Assembly: GCA_047632755.1 (NCBI GenBank)
Contig: JBLIDT010000002.1
Span: 62,001 to 126,000, forward strand
Length of the DNA stretch: 64,000 bases
Direction of reading: 5' to 3'
DNA from: JAKVAV01 sp047632755
GTDB taxonomy: Bacteria; Bacteroidota; Bacteroidia; Flavobacteriales_D; Cryomorphaceae
Both the position numbers and the translations under genes were made by a program. Under the pieces are notes generated by a model. That model saw only the letters and a program-made list of their open reading frames with translations. It did no database searches and was not told the origin of the DNA. Shown here one piece after another: positions 32,812-43,200 of the stretch (position 1 is its first letter; every line of letters begins with the position of its first letter).

Positions 32812-33512
32812 TTGAACCGCATTTTGACTACTCCGAAAAATGCTTCGGTAAAAATATTCATGCTCATCTTGCTCTGTCCTATTTGCCTATCGATAAAGGT
32901 GATCGGCACCTCAACGATCTTAAAGCCCCTTCTGATGGCGGCGTATTTCATTTCGATTTGGAAGGCGTAACCGACAAATTCGATGTGATCGAGATTGATG
33001 GTGGCAAGCACTGAATTGCGGTAACAACAAAATCCTGCCGTAGCGTCTTTTACGCTGATCCACAAGATCATTCTCACATAAAGCGAGGCGAAATAAGAAA
33101 TGAAAATTCGGAAGAGCGGCCAATTGTCCACCTTTCCACCTTTGGTATAGCGCGAACCTACGCTCATATCGGCGCCATCTACACAGGCTTGATGAAGCCT
33201 TATCAAATCTTTGGGGTTGTGAGAAAAATCGGCGTCCATCTCACAGATGTACTCGTAATTCTCCTTCAGCGCCCAGCGGAAGCCAGCGATGTAAGCCGTT
33301 CCCAATCCCGTTTTTTCTTTTCGCTCCAGCAAATGCAATACTCTGGGGTATTGCTCTTGCTTTTTTCGCACCAGATCGGCAGTGCCATCGGGACTGCTGT
33401 CATCTACCACCAAAACGTGAAAGCCCGCATTGAGATTCATCACCGCATCCAGGATGTTCTCAATATTGCCGCACTCATTGTACGTAGGTATGATGACCAG
33501 CTTTTGGCTCAC
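32808..33512 (-). CDS. Polyprenol-phosphate mannosyltransferase (Dpm1-like GT2)
   Basis: This 234-residue GT2 enzyme would move a sugar, typically mannose, from GDP onto polyprenyl phosphate at the inner membrane. The N-terminus IIPTYNECGNIENILDAV is typical. VVDDSSPDGTADLV gives the nucleotide-binding Asp residues, and CEMDADFSHNPKD is the DxD-type metal site. There is no long C-terminal membrane anchor, so it is the soluble Dpm1-like form. It starts at GTG 33512 after a weak -7 box (TATCTTAG) about 15 bases upstream. The acceptor pathway may be protein O-mannosylation. Confidence 0.88.
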   Translation of the reverse strand: MSQKLVIIPTYNECGNIENILDAVMNLNAGFHVLVVDDSSPDGTADLVRKKQEQYPRVLHLLERKEKTGLGTAYIAGFRWALKENYEYICEMDADFSHNPKDLIRLHQACVDGADMSVGSRYTKGGKVDNWPLFRIFISYFASLYVRMILWISVKDATAGFCCYRNSVLATINLDHIEFVGYAFQIEMKYAAIRRGFKIVEVPITFIDRQIGQSKMSMNIFTEAFFGVVKMRFK

Positions 33513-33642
33513 AAGGAGATTTTCGCGCTAAGATAAATTAAGTTTGGTACTGGGTACAGTCAATTGGCAGATGGCTCTTAGCTTTTAGCCATTAGCTGGG
33601 CAAAAAGCTGTTAAAAGTTGAAAAAACATTGACCTCTGAAGA

Positions 33643-36600
33643 TCACCTGATCACGGTGACTCGACCCGTGTAAAAACGCTCTTCTACGTTGAAATCAGGC
33701 TTTGCCGAAAGGTGCCACTGGTAAAGGTCAGAGCGGCCATAGTAACCCGAATTGTTCTCGGAGCCATTCCATTTTTCTTCGGGATTGTTCGTTTCAAAAA
33801 TCACACGCCCATCACGATTCGTGATCCAAAAGCGGTATTCCGCAATGTCTATTTTCGAGAGTTGTGGGTAGAAGAGATCGTTTAATCCATCGCCATCGGG
33901 CGTAAAAGCCGTGGGAATGTAAACGAAGAAATCATCGGCCAGCTTGACGCTTTGGCAAATGCTATCGATACAGCCTTCCGGCGAAATAACGTCGAGGCAC
34001 ACTTCGTAGGTTTCACCAATATCTGAGGGGAATTCATACGTGAAGAATTCTCCTGATCCCAAACCGAGGGTATCAATTTTCCAAAAGTTGAATTCCGCAT
34101 TTTGAGTCAGGCTCGTGAAAGTCACCTTGGGGCTAGTGATGGATGGCTCTTCGGGAAAGAAAGAAAAATCAGCTTCAATGGTGTATACCGAAACACCCTC
34201 AGGCAATTGAGCCGTTCGGCTGCACCCCGCAGCCGAGATTACTTGCACAACCACCGCGTATTGGCCAGACGAAAACTGCTGAGAAACAGTTGGCGAAGTC
34301 TCACCAGCGGGCTGCGAGTTGAAAGTCCATTGATACGATGCCCCTGCGGTGGTATCGGCAAGAGCGAAATCTACCAGCAGCGGATCGCAACCCGAGACTG
34401 CCGAGGCCACGATTTCCGCGTCGGGAATGGACGCCACTTCGATGTCCCAAAAAACTTCTGAAACACAGCCCGCCACGCTTGTGCCAATCAAGCTGATCTC
34501 GGTATTGGCTGGCGTGAAAAAGACCGTTTGAAAGGAGTCAGGGTTTGAAAACAATTGAGCGGGCGACCAAAGGAAGTCCACTGCTCCGAAGCCAATCACC
34601 TGCACCGAGTCGCCTTGGCAAACGGTGCTCGGAGCGAAAATCTGCACTTCGGGCTTGCTGTAAACCAAGATCAAAACAGTGTCTCGATTGCTGCATTTCA
34701 AGTCGGTAGCCGTTACTATCAATTCATTTTCCTGCGGGAAAAATCCTTCGTTAAAGGCAGCAAATGGAGTCAAGGAAAGCGATTGATCTACAATGGCAGC
34801 ATTGAAAGCCCAAGAGTAAGACAATCCTGAAATGGGCGCGGCGCCAATCAAAATGGTTTCTCCCGTGCAAATAATGGCATCGAGACCTGCATCCACTGGC
34901 GGCAACGGGAACTCTGTCAATTCAATCAAAAAAGTATCGAGCGACGGACACAGTTGATCAGCGTAGTTCGTGATGCTATAGCTTCCGCCAATGGTTAAAG
35001 CCAAAACAGTATCGCCAGAAATAAAGTAGGGCTGTGTACTCAATCCGTCATTCAACTCAAACTGAAATGGAGCAACTCCCAAAGGATTGATTTCAAGAAG
35101 AGAAGTATCTCCCGTACAAATTTCTTGGTCCCAAGAATAAATCAATTCGGGTTCGGGGTGGTATTCGATCAAGCCAGTCCCAATTCCATTGCCCACGCAA
35201 TAAGCAGATGAAGTGAGCAAGGGCTGCACCAATCCCGAATCAGTGAATGCCAGCTCCAGCAAAGGCGCATCCACTTGGATGGTGGTTTCTGTTCCATTGA
35301 AGAAATAGGTAAATGTTTGGGGAAGGTTCCCCTCAAATTCGAAAAGAACAATGGCCGTTTCAGTAGGGCAAATTATTTCAGCATAATTCACGGAAACAGA
35401 AGGAACTGGCAGGAAAACAATGGGTTGGCCGGGGGCAACGGAAACTTGTGGATGATCCAAGTCGATCTCATCTCCCAGCGGATTTCCCACCACAGCAGAA
35501 ACGTAATAAGTCGTGTTGACTTGGAGACTTACGTCGAAAATAAATTCGGGAATATCAGACCAAGCAAAGATATTTCCAAGCAAAGCGGTATTGCTATCGT
35601 GAAGGACGTATTTCAAGACGTCGTTTCCATCTAATGCGGGTGAACTGATTTGATTGGCCACCGCCACATCTTGGCCACAAACCCTGACGGTATCGAGTGC
35701 CATTTCACCCGCAAAAGAGATCACTGGGCAATCAAAACTGCCTGTAAAATCAGATGGTGCACAGATGGTATTGTTGGTTAGAGAAAAACTTACATCCGTG
35801 CCCGATTCGATGAAATCGGAGAGGAAGACGTTTCCTGTAAAGGCTCCCTGAAGACCGACAACTTCAAATCCACTTCCATAATCTCCTTCGGCTTCAAACG
35901 AGACTTGATAGGTGGCATCGATTCCCGTGCAAGAAAATACTGGGTTTGCAATTTGAGGCGATGGTTCAAAACTCACGGTGACAGAATCCGTGTCAAAACA
36001 AGGGCCATTCGTGTCCAAAATTACCGCGGTCGCCTCGCCAAAGTCAATCACGGTAAAGTCGGTCGTGGCAGCGTTCGGATTGAAAAAAGCAGAACCTGTT
36101 GCCACACTCTCCCACAGCAATTCACCCACTGAGGGGGTCGCCTGAACTTGAGCGGTGAGCCCACAAACCGAAAAATCCTCTCCCGCTGAAACGGCAGGCT
36201 GCGCATAAAAGCTGATCGTGTAAACCGTGGTATCGTAGCACACCGCTTGGTTGTTTGCGATCAAACTCAGGGTGTAATCTCCTTCGGTCGCCGAGGTTAC
36301 TAAGATCTCTTGGTCTGTGGAAGAGCTTAAACCCAAATCATCAGAAAGCCATTGAATGGTAAAACCAGCAATTGGACTGATCAGCACCGTTTCAAGTCCA
36401 CAAACAGAATCTACTGCACTCGAGGGCAAAACGGGCTGTTCGAAAAAAGTAAGGTTTAAGGTGTCGTAGGAAATGCATCCAAAGCCATTGTCGGCAGATA
36501 AGCGCAGTTCGTAAACTCCTAGATCGGCACTCACCTCGATTTGAGCCGATGAATTATCGTCGATTGTCAAACCAGCATCTCCCTCCCAAAGTAGGCCTCC

Positions 36601-39048
36601 GCTCGAAACAACCGCAGTGATCGTAGCCGTGGGGCTGCAAATAAGTAAATCTGCAAGCGGTTCTATAATGGGCTGTTCCACAAAACCTACTTCGATGGTA
36701 TCAGAATCCATGCAAAAGCCCTTATTGGTTTCCATCCAAATGATGTCGTAAAACCCAAAAAAAGCGGCATTTACGGTAAGGGTGGGACCCACTGGAGTGC
36801 CAAATGGAATAAGCTCATCGGGCAGAACCCAAACGCCTATGCCCACAGATACCGAGGCAAACAAATTGAGCTGATCGCCACAGACCAAACCGCCTTCGCC
36901 AGCATCGGCAACAGGTTGATCGATAAACTCGACAAAGGCAGTATCAACCGCCACGCATGGCCCATTGATGGTTTGGTAAATAATGGCTTCCAAACCTTCT
37001 GCAACAGCTACTGCGATGACTGGATCAGAAAGAGGGTTAACGAGCGCGACGTTTGCACTCAGCTCCCAATTGGGCGTTCCGTTTGTTCCTGAAACCGTTA
37101 GTTCTACTTCCGGCCCGCACACTGAATCGACAGCAGCGATAAATGCAGTGGGCTGGTTAAAAAATTCTATTGTAAGGGTATCGCTATCGAGGCAGCCACT
37201 TCCATCATCTTCGGTCCAAAACAACGCGTAAATACCAGGCGTAGTAGCGGTAATTGATGAGGTTGGAGAAACAGGATCTTCAATGGTTATTTCAGGATCA
37301 TTTGTAGTCCAAAGGGTTTCGCCAAAGCTTGGAATCGCCTCCAATTGATACTCTGTTCCACAGGCAAAATCATCGGCACCAGCATTGGCATCGGGAAAAA
37401 TCAGGTTCAGAATAACAAAGGTTTGCGAGGTAGAACAGTTGAAATCATTATCAGTGATGTTGACTGAATAAGTTCCTTCGTTGAGATCAGGACGCACCAA
37501 GGCAGTTGTGGGATCATCGTCCCAAACTACAGTGTAATTTCCTGAACCCGTGAGCACCGCAATGTCAATCACCCCATCATTCTCAAAACAGGTTTCGGGG
37601 GTTACTTCGATTTCGAGACTCAAAGGCACCACAACCTCTACGGTGTCGGTCGCCGAACAAACACCGTCGGTAAAGTCGCCTTGCACGATATAAACCGTCG
37701 ACGTATCGGCAGTGATAACGGGGTTTGCACAAGGATTGCACGAAAAGTTAGGCCCCACTTGGATTTGATTTCCATCAATATCGAACCACGTATAGATCTG
37801 ATCATTTTCAGCGAAAAGCTGAACACTCTCTCCCGAGCAGATGGTGGTATCTGGCCCTGCCAACATGGGTTCGCGGATCACAAATTGAACGGCATAAAAT
37901 GCTTGTCCGTAGATGGAACAAAAATCATCAATCGCCGAAATCACAAAATCGGCACCCGTGAAGTCTGTGGGGATGGTTCCACAAAACTCAATGGTAGCTG
38001 GATTGATTCCCGACTGGGTAAAGGTGGCTCCTGGGATCGCCTGAGCGATATCAGCTGAGAGGGTCAAGCCCAAAGCAGCATCCGTTGAAATAAAATCGAG
38101 TTCCAGACAAAAATCATCACCTGCGCAAATTCCAATTTGGTTATCGCTAATCGGATATCCACCTCCACTTACTTGCACGAGAGAGCCTGGCTGTGGCGTA
38201 GGTGGCGGAACGGCACAAGAAATCACAATGACATTAAAATCCAAATAGACTATGCCGATCAGGACGCCTTCTCTATACTCACGCACCTCAACAGTGATAG
38301 TGTACTTTCCCTCAGCGGTAGGGGTCATGTTCATTTGCCCCGTTTCTGAATTGAACGTAAGATTGTCAATAGGTGCTGTAGGTGAGTATCCCAGTTCATA
38401 TGGCATATCCATCGGCATATCCGCCTGTGTAGAAGTAATCGCGGGAGTCAATGCATAGACTAAGCTGTCTCCGTCGGGATCGTTGAAAGAAAGATTGTAG
38501 AAAAAGGCATTGTCCACGCAAACGAAAGGCAGATTAAACAAACCCAACTGAGGAGACGTATTGCATTCTCCCGATCCATTATTCAAAAAAGCCTCTACGT
38601 GTATTCGGCTGTCGCCAAAAGGGTCGACGAGGTTTAATACCTCAGCGCGGTTTTGTTCTGCCACGATAATTTGCCAATCGGCACAAGGTGCTAGGTTGAC
38701 AACTCCACTGTATATGCTCAAATTGACACCTGGGAGAGTGCCACCGTTGCAGCTGCTGGAAGGAAGTGAATCGGGACAGAGCTGGGAAACCTCCTGGCTG
38801 TCTTGCAAATCGATTTCTACGAATACGCCTGGCTCACAAGAAGAAGTGAAAAAGACATCTAGAAAATTAGGCGTGTCGGTGAATTCGGCACAATCTCTAA
38901 AAAGATGAACGCTAATGAGATAGTCACCACCACCTAAGCATTCATACTGCACATTTACCCCCTCATTCCTACCACCAAAAACATCTGCTGGCAATGCCAG
39001 AAAAAGAACAGAAATAAAAAAGAACAACTTGCCAAAAAAACCCTTCAC
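33643..39048 (-). CDS. Giant T9SS type B surface protein with gliding-motility-type C-terminus
   Basis: This 1801-residue secreted protein has a signal peptide (MKGFFGKLFFFISVLFLALP). A Cys-rich N-terminal region (about 25-320) is followed by a run of roughly 80-residue Ig-like repeats, each opening with a phrase such as DAGADDFACG, DAGEGGLVCG or SAGEDFSVCG. A PKD-like domain precedes the end. The final 90 residues, from VYIPTAFTPDGDGLNDLF to GRVTVIR, are the gliding-motility-associated type B T9SS sorting domain. The start is set at GTG 39048, five bases after a -7 box, because a start at 39108 would lie upstream of the promoter. It is a probable adhesin. Confidence 0.88.
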   Translation of the reverse strand: MKGFFGKLFFFISVLFLALPADVFGGRNEGVNVQYECLGGGDYLISVHLFRDCAEFTDTPNFLDVFFTSSCEPGVFVEIDLQDSQEVSQLCPDSLPSSSCNGGTLPGVNLSIYSGVVNLAPCADWQIIVAEQNRAEVLNLVDPFGDSRIHVEAFLNNGSGECNTSPQLGLFNLPFVCVDNAFFYNLSFNDPDGDSLVYALTPAITSTQADMPMDMPYELGYSPTAPIDNLTFNSETGQMNMTPTAEGKYTITVEVREYREGVLIGIVYLDFNVIVISCAVPPPTPQPGSLVQVSGGGYPISDNQIGICAGDDFCLELDFISTDAALGLTLSADIAQAIPGATFTQSGINPATIEFCGTIPTDFTGADFVISAIDDFCSIYGQAFYAVQFVIREPMLAGPDTTICSGESVQLFAENDQIYTWFDIDGNQIQVGPNFSCNPCANPVITADTSTVYIVQGDFTDGVCSATDTVEVVVPLSLEIEVTPETCFENDGVIDIAVLTGSGNYTVVWDDDPTTALVRPDLNEGTYSVNITDNDFNCSTSQTFVILNLIFPDANAGADDFACGTEYQLEAIPSFGETLWTTNDPEITIEDPVSPTSSITATTPGIYALFWTEDDGSGCLDSDTLTIEFFNQPTAFIAAVDSVCGPEVELTVSGTNGTPNWELSANVALVNPLSDPVIAVAVAEGLEAIIYQTINGPCVAVDTAFVEFIDQPVADAGEGGLVCGDQLNLFASVSVGIGVWVLPDELIPFGTPVGPTLTVNAAFFGFYDIIWMETNKGFCMDSDTIEVGFVEQPIIEPLADLLICSPTATITAVVSSGGLLWEGDAGLTIDDNSSAQIEVSADLGVYELRLSADNGFGCISYDTLNLTFFEQPVLPSSAVDSVCGLETVLISPIAGFTIQWLSDDLGLSSSTDQEILVTSATEGDYTLSLIANNQAVCYDTTVYTISFYAQPAVSAGEDFSVCGLTAQVQATPSVGELLWESVATGSAFFNPNAATTDFTVIDFGEATAVILDTNGPCFDTDSVTVSFEPSPQIANPVFSCTGIDATYQVSFEAEGDYGSGFEVVGLQGAFTGNVFLSDFIESGTDVSFSLTNNTICAPSDFTGSFDCPVISFAGEMALDTVRVCGQDVAVANQISSPALDGNDVLKYVLHDSNTALLGNIFAWSDIPEFIFDVSLQVNTTYYVSAVVGNPLGDEIDLDHPQVSVAPGQPIVFLPVPSVSVNYAEIICPTETAIVLFEFEGNLPQTFTYFFNGTETTIQVDAPLLELAFTDSGLVQPLLTSSAYCVGNGIGTGLIEYHPEPELIYSWDQEICTGDTSLLEINPLGVAPFQFELNDGLSTQPYFISGDTVLALTIGGSYSITNYADQLCPSLDTFLIELTEFPLPPVDAGLDAIICTGETILIGAAPISGLSYSWAFNAAIVDQSLSLTPFAAFNEGFFPQENELIVTATDLKCSNRDTVLILVYSKPEVQIFAPSTVCQGDSVQVIGFGAVDFLWSPAQLFSNPDSFQTVFFTPANTEISLIGTSVAGCVSEVFWDIEVASIPDAEIVASAVSGCDPLLVDFALADTTAGASYQWTFNSQPAGETSPTVSQQFSSGQYAVVVQVISAAGCSRTAQLPEGVSVYTIEADFSFFPEEPSITSPKVTFTSLTQNAEFNFWKIDTLGLGSGEFFTYEFPSDIGETYEVCLDVISPEGCIDSICQSVKLADDFFVYIPTAFTPDGDGLNDLFYPQLSKIDIAEYRFWITNRDGRVIFETNNPEEKWNGSENNSGYYGRSDLYQWHLSAKPDFNVEERFYTGRVTVIR

Positions 39049-39053
39049 GCCGT

Positions 39054-39061
39054 CAAATATA
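39054..39061 (-). promoter_or_regulatory. -7 box for the giant surface protein, 5 bases from the GTG
   Basis: On the minus strand it reads TATATTTG, a full match; ACGGC then leads to GTG at 39048. It decides the start and suggests a leaderless mRNA. Confidence 0.55.
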
Positions 39062-39141
39062 GGATGAATAAAACCCGCACAGCTGAATCCTTGTAGAGAA
39101 ATCAGCACCCGATTGTTGACGAAAGAATCACAGGATAAAGG

Positions 39142-39157
39142 TTAAGTTTAGATTAAA
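39142..39157 (+). promoter_or_regulatory. Pho-box-like TTAAG/TTAAA repeat upstream of the lamin-tail gene
   Basis: TTAAGTTTAGATTAAA has TTAA half-sites at 39142 and 39153, 11 bases apart, and matches TTAAGCCTNNNTTAAG at 10 of the 13 fixed positions. It lies 48 bases before a -7 box. Confidence 0.35.
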
Positions 39158-39205
39158 TCTTATCCACAACTGAGAGGGAACATAAGAATGTGCCTCTCAA
39201 ATCGC

Positions 39206-39213
39206 TACTTTCG
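39206..39213 (+). promoter_or_regulatory. -7 box for the lamin-tail protein gene
   Basis: TACTTTCG is 7 of 8 to TAnnTTTG, 25 bases before the ATG at 39239. Confidence 0.45.
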
Positions 39214-39238
39214 CATAACGAAATCTTATAACAAACAC

Positions 39239-40141
39239 ATGAGAACACTTCTACTTTCAGCAGCGGTAATGGCCGCTTCCTTAACTGCCAGCGCGCAGTG
39301 TGACAGAATGTTTATTTCTGAATACGTTGTTGGAACAGGCAACAACAAGGCATATGAGTTGTATAATCCAACTTCTGAGCCAATTGACTTGAACGGCTAC
39401 GTTCTTGAAAGATGGTCTAATGGTGAGCAAGGCGTCACTGACCAAACCAATTTAGTAGGAACGATCGATGCCTACGGCACGTGGGTAGTTACCAACGGAC
39501 AGACAGAGGATATCGACCTTGGTACGTTCATTTCTCCAGCTTGCGACCCTGAGCTTCAAGGCTTGGCTGATCAGCTAGACAACCCGTACCCAGCACCTAC
39601 TTTCATGAATGGAAACGATGCCTTGGTTTTGGTCAACTACGGAATCTCTCCCCCAGTTTTCGATATTTTCGGAAAGCCAGGTGAAGACCCAGGAGATGCT
39701 TGGACTGCTCCTGATGGAACTTTCATCACCAGCAACCAGACGATGGTCAGAAAATTTGACATCACGGAAGGTATTGGTTTGCCTCCCTCTGAATTCTTAC
39801 CTATGGCTGATTGGGATACTTTAGGAACGGATGTTTGGAGTAATCTTGGTCTTCACGATTGTGCTTGTTTCCCTCTTAGCGATGGTGAGCAGGAAGTGCT
39901 AGATGTTCAGGTATTCCCTAATCCTTTGGTAGGTAATTCTCCATTGACTCTTACCACCAACAAGAACATTAAAGGTGTGGAAGTCTTTGACATGACTGGT
40001 CGCTTAATAGCAACTGAAGTGAAAATCGTCAATGCTGAAAAAGCTGAAATCACTTTCGACAACTTACCCGCAGGAACTTACATTGTGAATGTAAATATGG
40101 AAGGCTCAGTCGGCTTTTCAACGCGATTCATAAAGCAATAA
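39239..40141 (+). CDS. Secreted lamin-tail-domain protein with T9SS type A signal
   Basis: This 300-residue protein has a signal peptide (MRTLLLSAAVMAASLTASAQ) and a lamin-tail domain that begins MFISEYVVGTGNNKAYELYN and continues LNGYVLERWSNG. The C-terminal 75 residues, VFPNPLVGNSPLTLTT to GFSTRFIKQ, are a type A T9SS sorting domain. Lamin-tail domains often accompany secreted nucleases and phosphatases in Bacteroidota; here no catalytic domain is present. The ATG at 39239 fits the signal peptide. A terminator separates it from the TonB receptor. Confidence 0.85.
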   Translation: MRTLLLSAAVMAASLTASAQCDRMFISEYVVGTGNNKAYELYNPTSEPIDLNGYVLERWSNGEQGVTDQTNLVGTIDAYGTWVVTNGQTEDIDLGTFISPACDPELQGLADQLDNPYPAPTFMNGNDALVLVNYGISPPVFDIFGKPGEDPGDAWTAPDGTFITSNQTMVRKFDITEGIGLPPSEFLPMADWDTLGTDVWSNLGLHDCACFPLSDGEQEVLDVQVFPNPLVGNSPLTLTTNKNIKGVEVFDMTGRLIATEVKIVNAEKAEITFDNLPAGTYIVNVNMEGSVGFSTRFIKQ

Positions 40142-40156
40142 GTCACCCACTATTCC

Positions 40157-40188
40157 ATCCCACTGTCGCTCGCGGCAGTGGGATTTTT
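40157..40188 (+). terminator. Rho-independent terminator after the lamin-tail gene
   Basis: ATCCCACTG pairs with CAGTGGGAT around TCGCTCGCGG, followed by TTTTCTTT. It covers an in-frame GTG at 40178, which argues that the receptor starts at 40208. Confidence 0.75.
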
Positions 40189-40207
40189 CTTTCCTAATAC
40201 ACCCGTT

Positions 40208-43200
40208 GTGAAAAGAGCATTAATCACCGCCACTCTGTTCCTGATTTCATGGACTGCTATGGCTCAGACCCAAGGTACCATAAGTGGAACCATTAAGGAC
40301 AAAGGAACCAGCGAAACGCTTATTGGAGCAGCCGTGATTTACGCCGACGGAAAAGGAGTCATAACCAACATTGATGGCAAATACGAGTTGGAGCTACCTT
40401 ATGGCACCTACACGCTTACTGCAACTTACGTAGGTTATGAGTCTATTGAGAAAAATGTAACAATAGATAGTAAATTCAAACAAGTGAACTTCTCTCTAGG
40501 TACCACCTACCTTCGGGAAGTAGAGGTGGTAGCTGACTTGGCAATAGCGGCAGAAACACCCGTTGCCTTTTCTAACATTACCCCCAAACAGATTAAGCGC
40601 GAACTGGGCTCAAATGACCTTCCGCTCCTCCTCAACACCACCCCTGGTGTATATGTCTCACCCACAGGTGGAGACGATGGTGGTGCAAGAGTATCCATTC
40701 GTGGGTTCCAAGACCGAAATATCACCGTGATGATTGACGGAATTCCGATCAACAATATGGACGATGGGAACGTGTTTTGGGCCAACACTTTTGGAATTGA
40801 CGGGGTGCTTGCCAATATGCAAGTGCAGCGTGGTATGACCTCTTCTAGATTGGCCATACCAGCCGTTGGTGGAACAATCAACTTCATTACCAAGAGTATC
40901 GAAAATGAAGAGAGTGTTTATTTAAGACAAGATTACGGTTCGTTCAATACCCTTCGAACATCTTTTGGCTACAACTCAGGACGAAAGAACAACGGTTGGG
41001 GATATTCCGTGGCCGGTTCCTTTAGAAAAGGAGATGGATACTCCGAACAGCAATACCGCGAAGAATATTTCTATTACGGAAAGGTTCAAAAAGAGATTGG
41101 AAGCCACATCATCAGCGCCAGCGTTTTAGGTTCTCCTGTAGAGTACGGTTTACGTCGCGATCAACAAAAGATTGCCGTTTTTGATGCCGAGTATGCCTCA
41201 GATCTTTTCAAAGGAGACAATGATCTCTACAATAGACTTTCCCAATTTAACGTAGCGATGAATCGCGATCGAGAAAACAAACCTGGAGCAGCCGATGACT
41301 TAGAAGCACTCCAAGAACAATATGGCTGGGACCAGAGTGAGTTTGAAAGTATCGCTTCAGAATATGACTTTATTGATACGGCTGGTGTCATCACGAAAGG
41401 TTTTCGTTACAACAATCACTGGGGTAACTTAAACGGGGGAATACTGAATGAGAGAGTGAGAAAATACCACAAACCCATCTTTTCAGTACGCGATTTCTGG
41501 AGCATCAATGAAAATCTTTATTGGTCAAATGTAGTCTACTACAGCTTTGGTAAGGGTGGCGGAACCAGTCGCGTTCCATCGCTGGGATTTGGAGATTATG
41601 ACGAAAATCTACAAGTAGACTTTCAAGATGATTACTCACTAAATACCGAAGAAAATGTTTTTGGACAACTTCCTATTTTTCCTGAAATCGTTCCAGATCA
41701 ATTAAAAAGTGGGGTGATTCTTAACAAAACTTTTGACAACCATTCTTGGTTGGGGTGGCTTTCCACTGTAGACTGGACTATCAGCGAAAACCTCACGTTC
41801 GCGGGTGGTTTGGATTTTAGAACTTACTCCTCGGCACAGTATCAAGAGGTGCACAACCTTCTAGGTGGAGGCTACTACGTGCCTGCCACAGATCAACTCC
41901 CATTTGACCGAGCTTTTACTCCGCCTTCAAATGTATTTAGAGAAGGTGACCGATATAACTATAACAATGAAAACCAGATGCGGTGGGGTGCTTTCTTCAC
42001 TGAATTAAAATACAACAAAGACGATTGGCGAGCTTTCGTGAATTTGTCAGGTGTAGTCACTGGGTACAAGCGAATCGACTACTTTAACAGAAGAGACTTC
42101 ATTCCTGGCGATGATCGATTTCCCAATGCAATCGGATTTAGTGATGTTCTTTTCTATAATGGATCTGATGTCCTAGTTGCAGCAGATGCACCAAATGGGG
42201 CTGCCTCAAGTTTCTTCACTTCGGGAGATACTACGTTTGTGAATAATCCTCAAAACAATCAAAACGGATATGCCCCAGGAGGTCAGTCTTTTATAGTTGG
42301 GGCGCGACAAGTGAATTATGATGATTCTGAATCTCAGGTTTCCGAAGTACCTTGGAAAAACATTCCAGGTTTTACATTGAAGGCAGGCGCAAGCCGAACC
42401 ATTGATGAAAAGCACAACGTATTTATGAACGTTGGATACATCAGCAGAACTCCTCGTTTCAGAAATGTCGTTGACTTAGGAATGCTCAACGAATTTTTAC
42501 GCGATGTGGAAAACGAAAACATCGCCTCGATAGAACTTGGTTATGGGTATCGAACTTCTAACTTTTCAGCAAGTGTGAATGCATACTATACCGACTGGCA
42601 GAATAGGCCTGTAAACGGAGGGATACCCGTATTTCTTCCAGACCGCGGGATAACTGTACGGGCAAACTTAAATGACATGAGTGCAATCCATAAAGGGATT
42701 GAATTCACATCGAAGTATGTCATCAATAAAAAACTTACCGCCGACTTTTTTGCCTCTTTTGGAGATTGGAGGTGGAACAGTGCCAAGACAGTCAACTTCT
42801 TTGACGATCAGGGAAGGCCGCTATCGTATGTAGATGATAACAATCAACCTACTGATTCTTTAGTGACCATAAAATTTGACGCGAAAGGTGTTTATGTAGG
42901 TGATGCTCCACAAACTCAAGTTGGTGGCTCACTGCAGTGGGATTTTATAAAGAATGCTTACATCAAAGGGCGCTATACTTTCTTTGATAAGCATTATGCA
43001 AACTTTGATCCGCTGCAGCTTCAAGATGTGGATGAGGGAAGGCAATCGTGGAAAATTCCCGGTTACGGTTTGATGAGTGTCTTTGCTGGATACCGATACG
43101 ACTTTGACAAAGTATCGCTGGAGCTGAACTTCATCCTAGACAATATACTCGATACCCGCTACATAGCTGATGCTACAAATAACGCAGGTAGCTCTCTTGT

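Noticed and set aside
33560..33605. Low-complexity stretch with several TTAGC/AGCTT words before the giant protein stop
   Set aside because: It looks like a short simple repeat with a possible weak hairpin; no gene, T run or second copy supports a function.
39049..39108. Start of the giant surface protein at GTG 39108
   Set aside because: It would lie upstream of the -7 box at 39054-39061, and the signal peptide only works from 39048.
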